Source: Tetrahymena elliotti 4EA
Lineage: Eukaryota; Ciliophora; Oligohymenophorea; Hymenostomatida; Tetrahymenidae
DNA length: 64,000 nt
Direction of reading: 5' to 3'
Assembly: GCA_000231825.2 (NCBI GenBank)
Contig: JH720298.1
Span: 1,327,145 to 1,391,144, forward strand
The translations under genes and the position numbers were made by a program. Under the pieces are notes generated by a model, which was not told the origin of the DNA, searched no databases, and was given only the letters and a program-made list of their open reading frames with translations. Positions 39,201-50,634 of this stretch are shown piece after piece; position 1 is the first letter of the stretch, and the number at the start of each line of letters is the position of its first letter.

Positions 39201-42200
39201 ATGCAAAGTTTAATTGATATTCCTCAGAAATGTTTAGCTTATTCCGCTAACTGGTATCTAAATTAAATTTCAGCTTATGATGTTAGCACAGATTTGTTTG
39301 CATATGGATCAAATAGTGATATCTATATTATTAATTATAAGCAAAAGAAATATGAAACCATTTTATATAATTCTAACATGAGAGAAAAGATTTCATGTGT
39401 TTAATTTCTGACAATTAACATGATTGATTAAGATTAAAATGATGAAAAAGAAGAAATCTAATAAAATTTAAATAAAGATATTATTATTCTAGCTGGCAGC
39501 ACTAGTGGTACATTTTACATTTACAGTTACAATCAATAAAGTAAAAGATCTGAATTATTAGAATAGCAAAACATAGTTTTAAACTAAACAATTGTTTCTA
39601 TTCATGTAGACAATAATCAATTTAATAAATATGTCTCTAAAATTATAATTTAGCTCTAAAATGGGTCTATCTTTCATCTTTAGTATGATCTTATCAAAAA
39701 CAAAACTATTTCTTTGAAAATCAACATCCAGCAAACAAAATCTAATTTAAAATTAAAATTCTCCTCTTGTCTATCTGGCTTGAATTCTTAACACAATTCT
39801 TCTACTTAGCAACCGAGTTAAAATAAATACACAATCAATTTTTTTGAAGAAGGATAAATCTTTTTATATGAAAATAACAATAAGATATTTACTCATTAAA
39901 TTGAAGGAAAAATTTTAACTTTGGATGAAATCCCAAATCAATCAGCAGGCGACCATGCTCAAAGATATATTTTGCTTAAAAAAATAAAAAATTACATCTT
40001 TCTTAACTTGATAGAAATAGAAATAAGCTTTAACAAAAATCAAAATGTTTCAAAAAACAATTAAACTTCTTAGAAAACTGATCCCTCTTCTGAGTTAAAT
40101 GAACGATAAGAAAATCTCATTGAAGAAAATAGTGAAGAAGTCATTGAAAATAAAATGAAAAATGAAGAAATCTAATAGAAAAATCAGTAAGGAGAGCTAG
40201 AAGAAAAAAATGAAATTTCAATGCAAGAAAAATCAGATGAAAAATAGAAAAATAAATTTGAGGTTAAAAGCATTGTTGATATTGAAATATTCTTTATTTA
40301 TAGTAAGAAGAATATTGATTTGCTTTAATCTAGTTTTACAATTAAGAGTTTGGATTATGATAACTTTATTCTAACTGGTAAAATGGGAGATATTTATATT
40401 TTCAACATTAATAAATTCGTTGCATTTTCAAAGAAGAATTAAAAACTTACCATAAATCCATTGAGTGCACAATACGACGATACATACTACTCAAAGGTAC
40501 CAGATACAAATCACTATGATGGAATTTTCACTATTTAAACAGTTTCAGATTAAAAGTTAATAACTCTTTCAATTGATAGAAGGATTTCTTTTTTTAAAAT
40601 AAATAAATAAACTGTTTCCTCAATTGAAGATGAGTCAATCATGTAACCACAAATTGAAAATTAAGATGAAACTGAAAAAGAAGAATAAAATAATTAAAGT
40701 ATTCCTTATTAGCTTGAATTTGAATGGTAATTAAGTTGTTTAGGAGCTAAAGTTAACTCATTGGCAAATTCTTAAGTTGAAAAAGAATTAATTTACATGA
40801 GCTGCTTAGATCATACTGTAAGAGTTTGGGATTCTTCTAAAACAGTAAATTTAATTATTCTTTTCATATTAAAAAGCTTCAATTTTGATAAATAAATTAA
40901 ATAAAGCATGACTAATTATATGTCAAAGAGTATTACAAAAGAATTGACTAACTCAATGTCAAGCAAATGCTTCTTCACCCTTAATTTGAAAATATCATGG
41001 TTCTATTTTTACAAGACAACCCGAAAAAATTAGGTAAAAAAAATAGTCAAATTATTTCATTTTAAAAAAACCAATTTAATTTATTCATTTAATTAGTTGG
41101 GTATGACTTATTTAAAGAGAAAATAAGCTTTGAATATACAAGTAACAGAGATATATTGAACTTAAAATGGATTAAAAAAGAGTATGCTGATGAACTTTAA
41201 AATATTCTATTTGAGTCTGCAAGTTCATTATAATAGAATTCAGCAGGTAAAATCTTTTTAAATATAACTGGAAATACTAAAAAATAATTTAAATTAAGGA
41301 AAACAAGACAAATAAGGATAGGAGAAGGCTTTGTAAAAATAGATTAAAGTAGAAAGAGATCACATTGAAACTAAAGAAAAAGGTTTGTTGGCTTAAAACG
41401 ATGATCATTACTTACTAGTATTCAAGAAAGGAGGATTCTTAAGTTTGATTAATCTAGCAGATTGTACTATTTCTATTGAAGATTATTTAATTTGTGAAAA
41501 TAAAAATAATGTTCAGCAATTAGATTTAGAGATTGTTGAGAATTAAATATTTGCTGTTTTTGCTTAGTTAGGATGCATTAGCTTTTATTGTGACTATTAA
41601 TATAAATAGTTCTAAAATATGCATAAAAATGTAGTGAAGAGTATAGCTTTTAAGTAAACATAAGAAGATAATTCTAGATTAATCATAGCTTGTGCTTGCT
41701 TAGATAGAAGAATCAGTGTTTATGCAGGAAATACAAATGATGTTTCATCATTTTAATTCATTACTTATCTTAAACACGAATATCCTATTGAGAAGGTTAT
41801 GTTCTCTCCTATAGAAGATTGCTATTACTTGCTTTCTATAGCTCAAAATCACAATACCCTATAAATACACAATCTTTAGCCAAATCATTTAAATGAATTA
41901 GCCTAATAACTTAACAACAATAATACTATTGCTGCATCTGGAATAGATAAAAATGAAAGTGATGAAGAAAACGAAGAAACTTCTAATGAAATTAAACCTG
42001 AAACACTAAATAAACCAGATTATTCTTCTCAAGATTAATAAAATAAAATATCAAATTAAACCAACAAAAACAATAACTAATTGATCTCATTAGAATACAA
42101 AAATATTAGAGGCCATAGAGGATATATAAATGATGCTATTTTTTCTCCATTAGATAAAAATCTTTTGATAACATGTAATTAAAATTATCTTAAATAATAT

Positions 42201-42538
42201 CTTTATTTATTCTAATTAATTTAATTTATTATGAAATCATTTATTTAGGTTCTGATGATTAAACTGTTAAATTTTGGTCAATTGATACTATTATTCACAA
42301 GAGCTATCCTAAAAGGAAAAAGAACAAAAATAATAATAATAACAATAAAAAGCCAGATGAAAGCTTTTTGAATGCAACAAGTTAACAAAAACCAGACAAT
42401 TTCAATAAAAAAAATAACAATAATAATTCTAATTAAAACTTTAAATAAAATAAATTTAAGTAAAATTAAAATAACAATTAATAATAATCAAAATATTTTT
42501 AGAATAATAAATTCAACAAGAAGTCTAACAATAATTGA
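39201..42538 (+). CDS. WD40-repeat protein, Gemin5-like
   Basis: Exons 39201..40844, 40907..41033, 41097..41246, 41299..42174 and 42249..42538; 1028 residues. WD repeats are clear at LIYMSCLDHTVRVWDSSKT, LIIACACLDRRISVYAG, and the last one, IRGHRGYINDAIFSPLD followed by SDDQTVKFWSID. Resemblance to Gemin5, the snRNA/m7G-cap-binding subunit of the SMN complex, rests on an early NWY motif (SANWYLNQISAYD; Gemin5 has PNWYC near its start), a penultimate FRGHRG-like repeat, and a likely double propeller split by low-complexity loops. A charged insert (Glu/Asn/Lys-rich) lies at about 40050-40260, and a basic, Asn-rich tail follows the last repeat. Other large WD proteins (tricorn-type, PWP2-like) remain possible. 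It is shorter than animal Gemin5 and lacks its long helical C-terminus. Confidence 0.7.
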
Positions 42539-43376
42539 GTTTTCTCAAACAAACAAACAAACAAGCAAATACATATTTAAAAAAATGCTAAGATCTTTGT
42601 GTAAAATATAAAGATAATTCAAAATTAACACTCACTCTTTTTAGGGAATTATTAATATTTATGGTATTTTTAAAAAATTGCTAAAAATCTATAAACCATA
42701 AAATATTAATTTTCCCTGGGTTGTTTTGAGCTAATTAATTTCTAAAACAAATTAGTCTGATTTCTTCAAAAAGATAAAATTTGGACTGGTCATGTGAATT
42801 CCACCCCTATAAAACTACATTATACTTTAATAATCTAAAATAATTAATATAATAATACATTATAACCTATTCTTCTTATGATATCATAATTTAATAATAA
42901 TAAAGTACCATTTCGTTCATAATATTTTGGAGGCTAAAAGAATAGATTAATTATTTAATAATTAACCTCTTAAAATGTATAAAATACAAACAAAATAATA
43001 ATAAAATAAAATAATAAATAATATTATGATATATGTTAACTAATATGTGAATAGTAAAATTAGTAATATTTACATTAAATATTATGCTCATAAGCAGTAT
43101 TTAGATTTAGAAATATCAAAATTGTTATTAAAAATGGAAGATTCATAATATTTTTAAACAATATGAATGTAGAATAACAAATTTATTTTGGATAGTGAAT
43201 TAGTTAGTTAGTATTTTATAAATGTGTTAGTTACAAAATGGAAATAAAAATATAGAAATTATTGATAGATAGATTATAGAATGATATTTTTAATTTAAAA
43301 AATATACCTAAATTATATTTTATTTTCTCAAATTAAAATCTTTATTAAAAATTTGTTTTATTATTTTTCTGAATCA
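42539..43376. other. Intergenic between convergent genes
   Basis: AT-rich 3' flanks with no coding frame. A 70-bp stretch near 42770-42840 is slightly less AT-rich but shows no RNA motif. Confidence 0.65.
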
Positions 43377-46300
43377 TCATAAACGCTTGAGACCAAAGAA
43401 GCCTTCTCCTCCAAATTCACCTGTATAGGTTAAAGAAATTCTGGCTCTGGCAGGTAGGATAATGAAATCAACTAAAGTTAATCCTTTATTTAAATTTAGT
43501 ATGAAAATTAAATTAAATGTAAATTTGAAATAAAATCATGTTTGTTACCAGTAATGATGCCAGCAGAGTGCTTAATATCTTTTATTTTTCCTGAAGAGTG
43601 ATGCATTACATAAGAAGCAGTATTAACTGCGGACATTATTGGTTCTCCATTTATTAAAATTTATATTGTTGGTTTCTTTTTAGCAAAGAATCCAAGTGTA
43701 ACCTAATATAAATGAATAAATTAATTTTGAATTCAAATTACAAAAGAAATTGTTGTTAATTATTTATTTATTTACTTCGTACAAACCAGGAGCAACAACT
43801 AAAATACTAGTTTTTTCTTTTTCCCATAAGTAGTTATCAGGAAGAGTATTTACTAATTACACTTCCCATGGAATTAGAGATCCAGCTTTTATCTCACCTG
43901 ATTTCCAAGTCCATCTACCAACTATATTTTCAGTACAAAGCTATTCATTTATAATAGCCTAATCGCTTACTATATTGTTAAGATCTTCTTAATAGCTCTT
44001 CTTTTCTAATTCACGATGAATATCACTTAAAGCTCTATTTACATCATCAATATCTATTTTTATTTCATTAAATTAATAAAAACAATTTAAAGCACCATAA
44101 ATTAATTACTTGATTTAGCATCTAAAAGTGTACAAACATCCTTAATATTTGATTTTAGTAGCATATCACGTTATAGTTCCTCAATAGCTAAATTAGCTTA
44201 ATTAGCAAAATGATCAAATTCCTTTAAATTAACCTTATCTTCACATTCTCTAAATACCTTCTCAACCATCTTTCTCATATCTTCTATTTCCTAATTGCTT
44301 ACCTATTTATATTAAATTTAAAATGTTTATGAAAATCAACAAATATTCATATTTATTATTTCTTTTATCAAACATTTTTTAACTAAAACTTTAAAGTCTA
44401 AATAGAAATTTTAAATATGAATAAAATTCTCAATATTATTTTAAGTTGAGTAAATTTGTCTATTAAGCTTGTATGTTTTAGCATTCTTTATAAACCAAAC
44501 AAAATCAAATAATTTAGAATATTTGAGATATCAAGAACGTTTGTTTTTTGTTGAAAACATACAATTTAAATTGTTGTTAAAAAGAGATTATAAAATCTAT
44601 TTTCGAGAATAGAGAATTCGTTTAAGCAAACTACTTTAATTAATTCAATAAAAAAGTTACCTTTGCGGCAATTAAGTTGAGGACGTTAGCATTATCAGCC
44701 TTTTGGGAGAGGGCTTATTATACATCAATAAAGTTAGCTTTTTTATCAAGAATTTAAAGGAGATTGGCTTCATTTTCTCCAATGTAATTTTTAATTTCGT
44801 CTTTTAATTCAAGGAATCTTTGAGAGATATCACTCTAACAAGCATTTAGTGCATTTTATACTTCCATTAAATCTGTTTTTTCTTCTAAGGCATTTAAAAC
44901 CTTGACTCTAAACTCAATGAATTCATTTTTATCAAGCTTCAAAAGGAAATTTTCATTAAATTCTTTCTTTAAGGTTTCTAAATCATCTAAAAGATACTGA
45001 ATTTCTTTTTGTATTTCTTTTTTATAATTAGCCAAAAGTCCCTTGTTGAAATTTTGCATTTATTCTTAATCATTTCTTCTTTCTTCATTTACACTCTTAA
45101 TATTCTCATGGGCTTTAAGAATTTCTTCTCTTAAATTATCAAACAATTATTCATTCTTTTTAAATTTATCTTGCACCAATTCTTCCTATGCTTTTCTGAA
45201 ATTTATTGTTTAATCTTTCATGTCTTGCATGTCTTTAATAAGCTCATTTCTATTATTTAACAAAAAAAACATGTTTTTTTAAATTAAACTCAAAAGAAAT
45301 TTACCTGAGTTGGTTTGACATTTAATTAAATAAATCAACATCAACCTTTTAAGCTACTTAATTGTAGATTTTATCTAATTCCTTTTGCTCTGCTTTTTTA
45401 TTTAATGCTTAATTTGTATTGAAACGTAGGTCTTCTAATTAATTTTTAATGAAGCTGACTTCCTTATCTTGAATTTACTTAAATGCTTCAATTTCATTTG
45501 TAGCTTATAAGATTTAGCTCTAAATAATCTATTATAAGAGTTTACTATTAATTTTTTTACATAACTTTAATATAATGTTTACTTCAACATCAGTTCTGTC
45601 TGCTTTGTTAGAAAGAGAATTAACCAATAAATTAAAATCATTCTTTTCAACTTTACAGTCGAGTAATTAGTGAATCTTTTCAAGCTAATGATTATCTACC
45701 TTGCTCTCTACCATTGTTAAAAGATTTTAGATATCAGTAGTCTCAGCTTTCCTAGCTTTTTATATAAAAATAATCATATTAATTTATGAATATCTTCTTA
45801 ATTCTTCATTCATTTTCCACTCAAATCATATTTTTTAAAAATTATTCGGAGGAGGGAGACAAGAGAATTTTTTTCTTTAAAATACCAATGTGCCATTTAA
45901 AAATATAAAGTGGAAAAGAATCTTTGATTTGACTAAAAAATGAAAAGTATGCCCACCCATCCCCCCTTATCGTTTATTATTTTTAAAAATTAAATAAACC
46001 CAAAATAAGCTTACCTAACATAGCATCTATTTCAACTTTATTTGCTTTTCTTTAAAGTGCATTAGCAACAGATTATTTATTAGCTTTTTGATCTAATTAT
46101 TCATTAACTTCTTCTAAGTTAGCTTTCTATGCAAGCTGATTAGAAATACTTAATATGTCTTATTAGAAATTATTTCTATAAGATCTCAAATCTTAAACCT
46201 ATTCATCAAGTTTGACATAAAGTGCATCTATTTCACTGCTGAATTAATTAAGATTAACTTTATTTTCTAGTAAGAGTTTTATCTATTTAAACAAAGCAAT

Positions 46301-47229
46301 CATTAAGATTATGATGATAAAAAGTTAATTACTTCTTAATGAGATACTTTGTTAGACATCATGTAATCGAAATCTTCCTTCAAAGTGCATCTAATAATTT
46401 AATTTTAAATTATATTTGTGAAGTTTTTTGAATTTACAACAAATAAATAAATTAAATATTCAAAGATAAGTTTTAATTAATAAAATATTAGTCAGTGCAA
46501 GTTAGCTAGCCAGTTTAGATTTCTTGATTAATCAATCTCTTTGAATAAAAACTAAACATTTATAAATCTTTCAATTATTTACTGCTAAAATCTGTTTTAA
46601 AGATCATCAAATGAAGGTCTACCTTCTAAAATTTAGGCTAATTCATTTAAACTTTCTTTGACATCTTCAACATTTGCTTTGCTATCTAAGTAGTCTTAGA
46701 GATTTACAATTTTAACCTTTTTAATTACAAAATATGCTTAGCTATTTGCTTTTGTTTACAGGATAAATCTAATAATATGTAATATTTTATCATATCCAAT
46801 ATTTACATTTGAAATATTTTGTCTTTCTAATTCACGGATAGCTTCCCCTTAGTTCTTTACTACATCAGTCAGTGCTTTGAAAGTTAATCTAATAATATCT
46901 TAAACGTTTCTCCAATCATTTGTGCCCTTTTAACAAGAAATAAAAATAGTTATTTTGAAAAACCATAATCTTTATATTAATTCTCTCCATTTTATTTTGC
47001 CATTTTCTTAAATAAATTAAATATCTAATCTTAATCTAAGATTTCAACAATTAAATATGCTAATATTTAAACATGGCATTTAATAGATAGAGCTAGTAAA
47101 ATTAGTCAAAAGTTTTACTGATAGAAGATCTTCAACTAAAACTACTGAAAAAGGATCAACTTCAGATTCAGTAATCAAAACTTTTCTTTGGGAATACTTT
47201 TATGAAAGCGGACTTTAGCTATTATTCAT
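43377..47229 (-). CDS. Segmented coiled-coil protein with C-terminal C1q/TNF-like head
   Basis: Ten exons in coding order: 47119..47229, 46583..46926, 46333..46390, 46015..46282, 45305..45755, 44661..45249, 44110..44302, 43776..44053, 43549..43702, 43377..43483; 850 residues. No gene name known to me. An N-terminal box (QRKVLITESEVDPFSVVLVE, then NDWRNVQDIIRLTFK and IRELERQ) is followed by ~550 residues of alpha-helical repeats of the type L-D-x-K-A-N-x-x-D-V (YLDSKANVEDV, ILDKKANFIDV, LLDAKSNIDDV, SNKADRTDV). The last ~150 residues (GRWTWKSGEIK, then VVAPGLYEVTLGFFAKKKP, INGEPIM, HHSSG) end FGGEGFFGLKRL, the pattern of a C1q/TNF jelly-roll. That suggests a trimeric rod with a globular head. 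There is no signal peptide, so it is probably intracellular or ciliary (inference). Confidence 0.85.
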
Positions 47230-48562
47230 AAATGTTTGTTTGTTTGCTTGATATTGACTAAATAAATGTTTTTTTTTTTCAGAATAATAAAAATACCAAA
47301 AAATAATTAATTTTTTACAGTTAATAATGCTTTGCAAAAACTTTAATATTTTGATTTAATTTTTTTACATGAATTCTAAAAATTCAATAATATTTATATG
47401 GATGTATGTATGATTTTGCTTGAATATTATCTATTCATTCATTTATCTATCTATCCATATTCAATTTACCTAAACATCCCAACCAAGTCTTTCATCTAGA
47501 GATTTTGATTTTAATTTATTAATTGCAAATTTTCGAATTTTTAAACAAAGATATGCACAGTTCATCAATAAATAAAATAGCCCTCACAAACTACTCATTC
47601 ATTTCTATTTTTTTTATTGCTAAATAAAAATTATTGCTTGAGTTTCAAACAGTTTAAAAAGATTCATTTAAAAATTAAAAAATCTCTCTAAATTTCAGTA
47701 GAGTATAAATCTTATTTCTTCCAAAAACTAATATTAATTTTTATACCAGTAAAAAACTCATTTCTATTGCTTCAAGGCTTACAAATTTTTAAATAAATTA
47801 TTTTATAGAAATAAAATGAATTAATAAAAAATACTTTCAATTTAAATATTTTTTACAAATAATTAAATTGTTTTTTTATAAACAATATTTTTGAGGAGAT
47901 AACATAAATTTATTTTATTTTTATTATTTGATAAGCTCAATATCTTCAATAAAATTTATTTTTCCATAAAATAATTTTTATTTTTTCACTCATTCAAATT
48001 TTTCAAAAATAACTCCAATAACTTAACTCAAAACAAAAAAATAAAAATTTTAAATAAAAAAAGCATTATTTTAAGTTAAGATTATTTTTTTATTTATTTA
48101 TCAAATATAACTTGATGGTTCTTAAATCTAAAAAATAATGCTTAAATATTTAATTGAAATTAAGAATTATGAATGATTATTTATTGTTTTTAATCTTATT
48201 AAAAGTCAGAATATATTTGCTAAAAAAATAATTTTTAGCATTTATTTAAATTAAGTTTTAAAATATGAATTACTTATTTACAGTTCATTACAAATATTTT
48301 GGTTTGAAAATTTGCAAATGAAAAGTGAAACAAAAAATAAAAGATTTAAAATATATACAATTTAAAAACTATTCAAATATTTCTAACAATAAGTTATTAG
48401 ATTTCCTGTCCAAAAAATCAATTAATTTACTAAATTACTAAATTATTAAATTTTATAAGATTGTTGCTTTTCAGATTAAGTTATTGTTTTCTTTTAGGTT
48501 TTTTCTGTTAAAAATTTATTGAGATATTAATTTATACTACCCTATTTAAAATATTTAAAGTA
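47230..48562. other. Intergenic, AT-rich
   Basis: 5' flank of the C1q-like gene and 3' flank of SLD5. ATTC/ATCT runs near 47430-47460 and long A/T tracts. No coding frame seen. Confidence 0.65.
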
Positions 48563-49871
48563 TCAAACAAGATCTACATCTAAATTTTAATGAAGTGTTC
48601 TAATTTATTATTATTAACAATTTAATAATCATTTTTTTTGTTTATTAAATAAATTTACTTAATGTGTTTATAAGCTACCATAACTATTTCGCCTTCTTCA
48701 ATTTTTCTTTGATTTTAAATAGAAAGAATAAAATAAACTGAATTTTATCTAAGTAACGAATTTTACACTTATTCTCCATCTATGTCATAATTACCACCTT
48801 CCTTGAATTTAACAAAGACAACTTTGTCTTAATTTGGAGTTTCAATTTCTTTTTATTTATTAAATAAATATTATCTTTTGAAGATTTAAATATAAATACA
48901 TATTTTTTCCTAATTCTATTTCTAAACTTAAGAGTTGTTTTCTTAATCTTCACTTTCTATTCCTATATTTCCAAAGCTTTAAGGCAACTTATTCAGCAAA
49001 TGGTTTTGAAAAATGGACTATCTAAGTGCTGAATAACTATAATTGAATATATATTAGATAAATATATTTGCTATTGAATGTAAACAATTAAATTACTTTT
49101 TTATAAATTCTTTTTCTTAGAGATTAAGATAATCATATTTGTTATGTTTGATAATATTCATGTAATATTTTTAAATCTATTCATTAAAGTTAATTTTAAC
49201 ATTTTCTTTAACTGAATATTTATTTTACTTTATAAAGCCTTGTTCTTGTATACAATTTTATTAAATATTTTACTCTTTCACATTCTTCTTTCATTAAATC
49301 TTGCAAAAATTTATTTTTAGGATGTTAAAACTTTTTATCGTCATTTATACTCTATTCAAATTCTTTTATTTGCATTTCCTATTCATTTAATAATTTGAAG
49401 ATATTACAATAAAAGTTATTAACCTTAAGTAAATTAACATATAACGCTAATAAATTCTTAAAATGTTTTTAATTTTGACTGCTTTACCTAATTTTGTATT
49501 AGCTCAAATAGATCATCAATAATCTATTATTAGTAGAGAATAATATCAGGACAATACTTTTCTTAGGTTATAACTTTTATAATCAATTCAATATCTTAAT
49601 TTAAACTATTATCTTCTTCTTCACTGTCATTTTTATCAGCATTTTCGCTCACTACATCTCCCAATTCATCATATAATTCATATTCATTTTAAATATCTTA
49701 TTGTCTTTTTCCTTTTTTGGATTTGTTGCCTTAAATATTGCTGTGTTTGCGGTTACTAAAATTCTCAGTATCTTGATCATTTTCATCTTCTTCATTTGTA
49801 ACCTTTCTAATAACTTTTTTATCAAATTACTTTTTAACTTCTTCCATTTCATCTGAATAATCCTAACTCAT
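48563..49871 (-). CDS. SLD5: GINS complex subunit SLD5
   Basis: GINS joins MCM2-7 and CDC45 as the CMG replicative helicase. Six exons in coding order: 49488..49871, 49229..49423, 49097..49176, 48900..49036, 48659..48848, 48563..48599; 340 residues. The helical core matches SLD5: EKYCPDIILYQQQIIDDLFELI, then MKEECERVKYLIKLYTRTRLYK, then LQEKEFIKN and SALRQSIFQNHLLNKLP. The beta-rich B domain follows: VVFVKFKEGGNYDIDGE, VYFILSI, and KIEEGEIVMVAYKHIKTLHQ, ending in a hydrophobic tail like SLD5's Val/Leu-rich end. Unusual is an N-terminal extension of about 80 Glu/Asp/Lys-rich residues absent from the ~220-residue animal protein. The introns are all 50-64 bp. The last exon is only 37 bases. Confidence 0.88.
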
Positions 49872-50634
49872 TTTGTTTAATTTTGCTTTAGAAATTTGTG
49901 AAAAGCTAAATCAATTTATTTAATTATTTTTTTTTGCTACCTACAATCAAAAATATCCTTTTTTGATATTATAATTTCTACTCTTTTAAGAAACAAGTTT
50001 TAGTGGAGGTAATTTAATATGAATTACAATATTTTACAGTTTTACCGCTAAATTTAAATCAACTCTTATCTATTTAATAAAATGTGTGTGTTTAACATCA
50101 CCAATAAATTCAAAAACATTAAAAAATAAAATATATTTTAAAATGGCTAAATATTATTTTAAAACAATTAAATTCACATTTTAAATTACCAATGACACTA
50201 AAGTAGAGTCTTTTATATAGAAGCTTTTCTTTACAACTTTTTATTTGATTCACATAAACTTTAGTAAAAAAAATATTTTGATTTTTGATTTTATTTATTT
50301 ATGATTAGAAGCATAAAATGAATTAAAAATAATAAGTAGATATTTGGGGTTTTTTGAGGTTAGGTTTTGGCCTTGAGAATTAAACTTTTGGACTCAAAAT
50401 TTAAGATTCAATAAGGAATATTTATAAAACAATTTGTGAATAAATTTCTTATAAAAAGATAAAATGGATTATAAACTTGAATATTGAAGTATTGTTTGTT
50501 GTGGTAGGTAATATTATGAAATTAGAAGTTAAATTTGTAAGATAAAACTTTAATAAGTTAAATTATGAGAATATTATATATATTAAAAATATAAACAATA
50601 GATAATTATTCTAAAAATAATATTGATTGATCGA
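49872..50634. other. Intergenic, AT-rich
   Basis: Gap between SLD5 start and STI1 stop, both minus-strand. No coding frame. A 12-bp palindrome TTGATCGATCAA (50627-50638) overlaps the STI1 stop codon. Confidence 0.65.

Noticed and set aside
48930..49036. Alternative frame reading VHFSKPFAEQVALKLWKYRNRK, then TGA, then more helical sequence
   Set aside because: It looked protein-like, but the frame giving SALRQSIFQNHLLNKLP matches SLD5 and joins in phase with both neighbouring exons. Chance open frames are common when only TGA stops translation.
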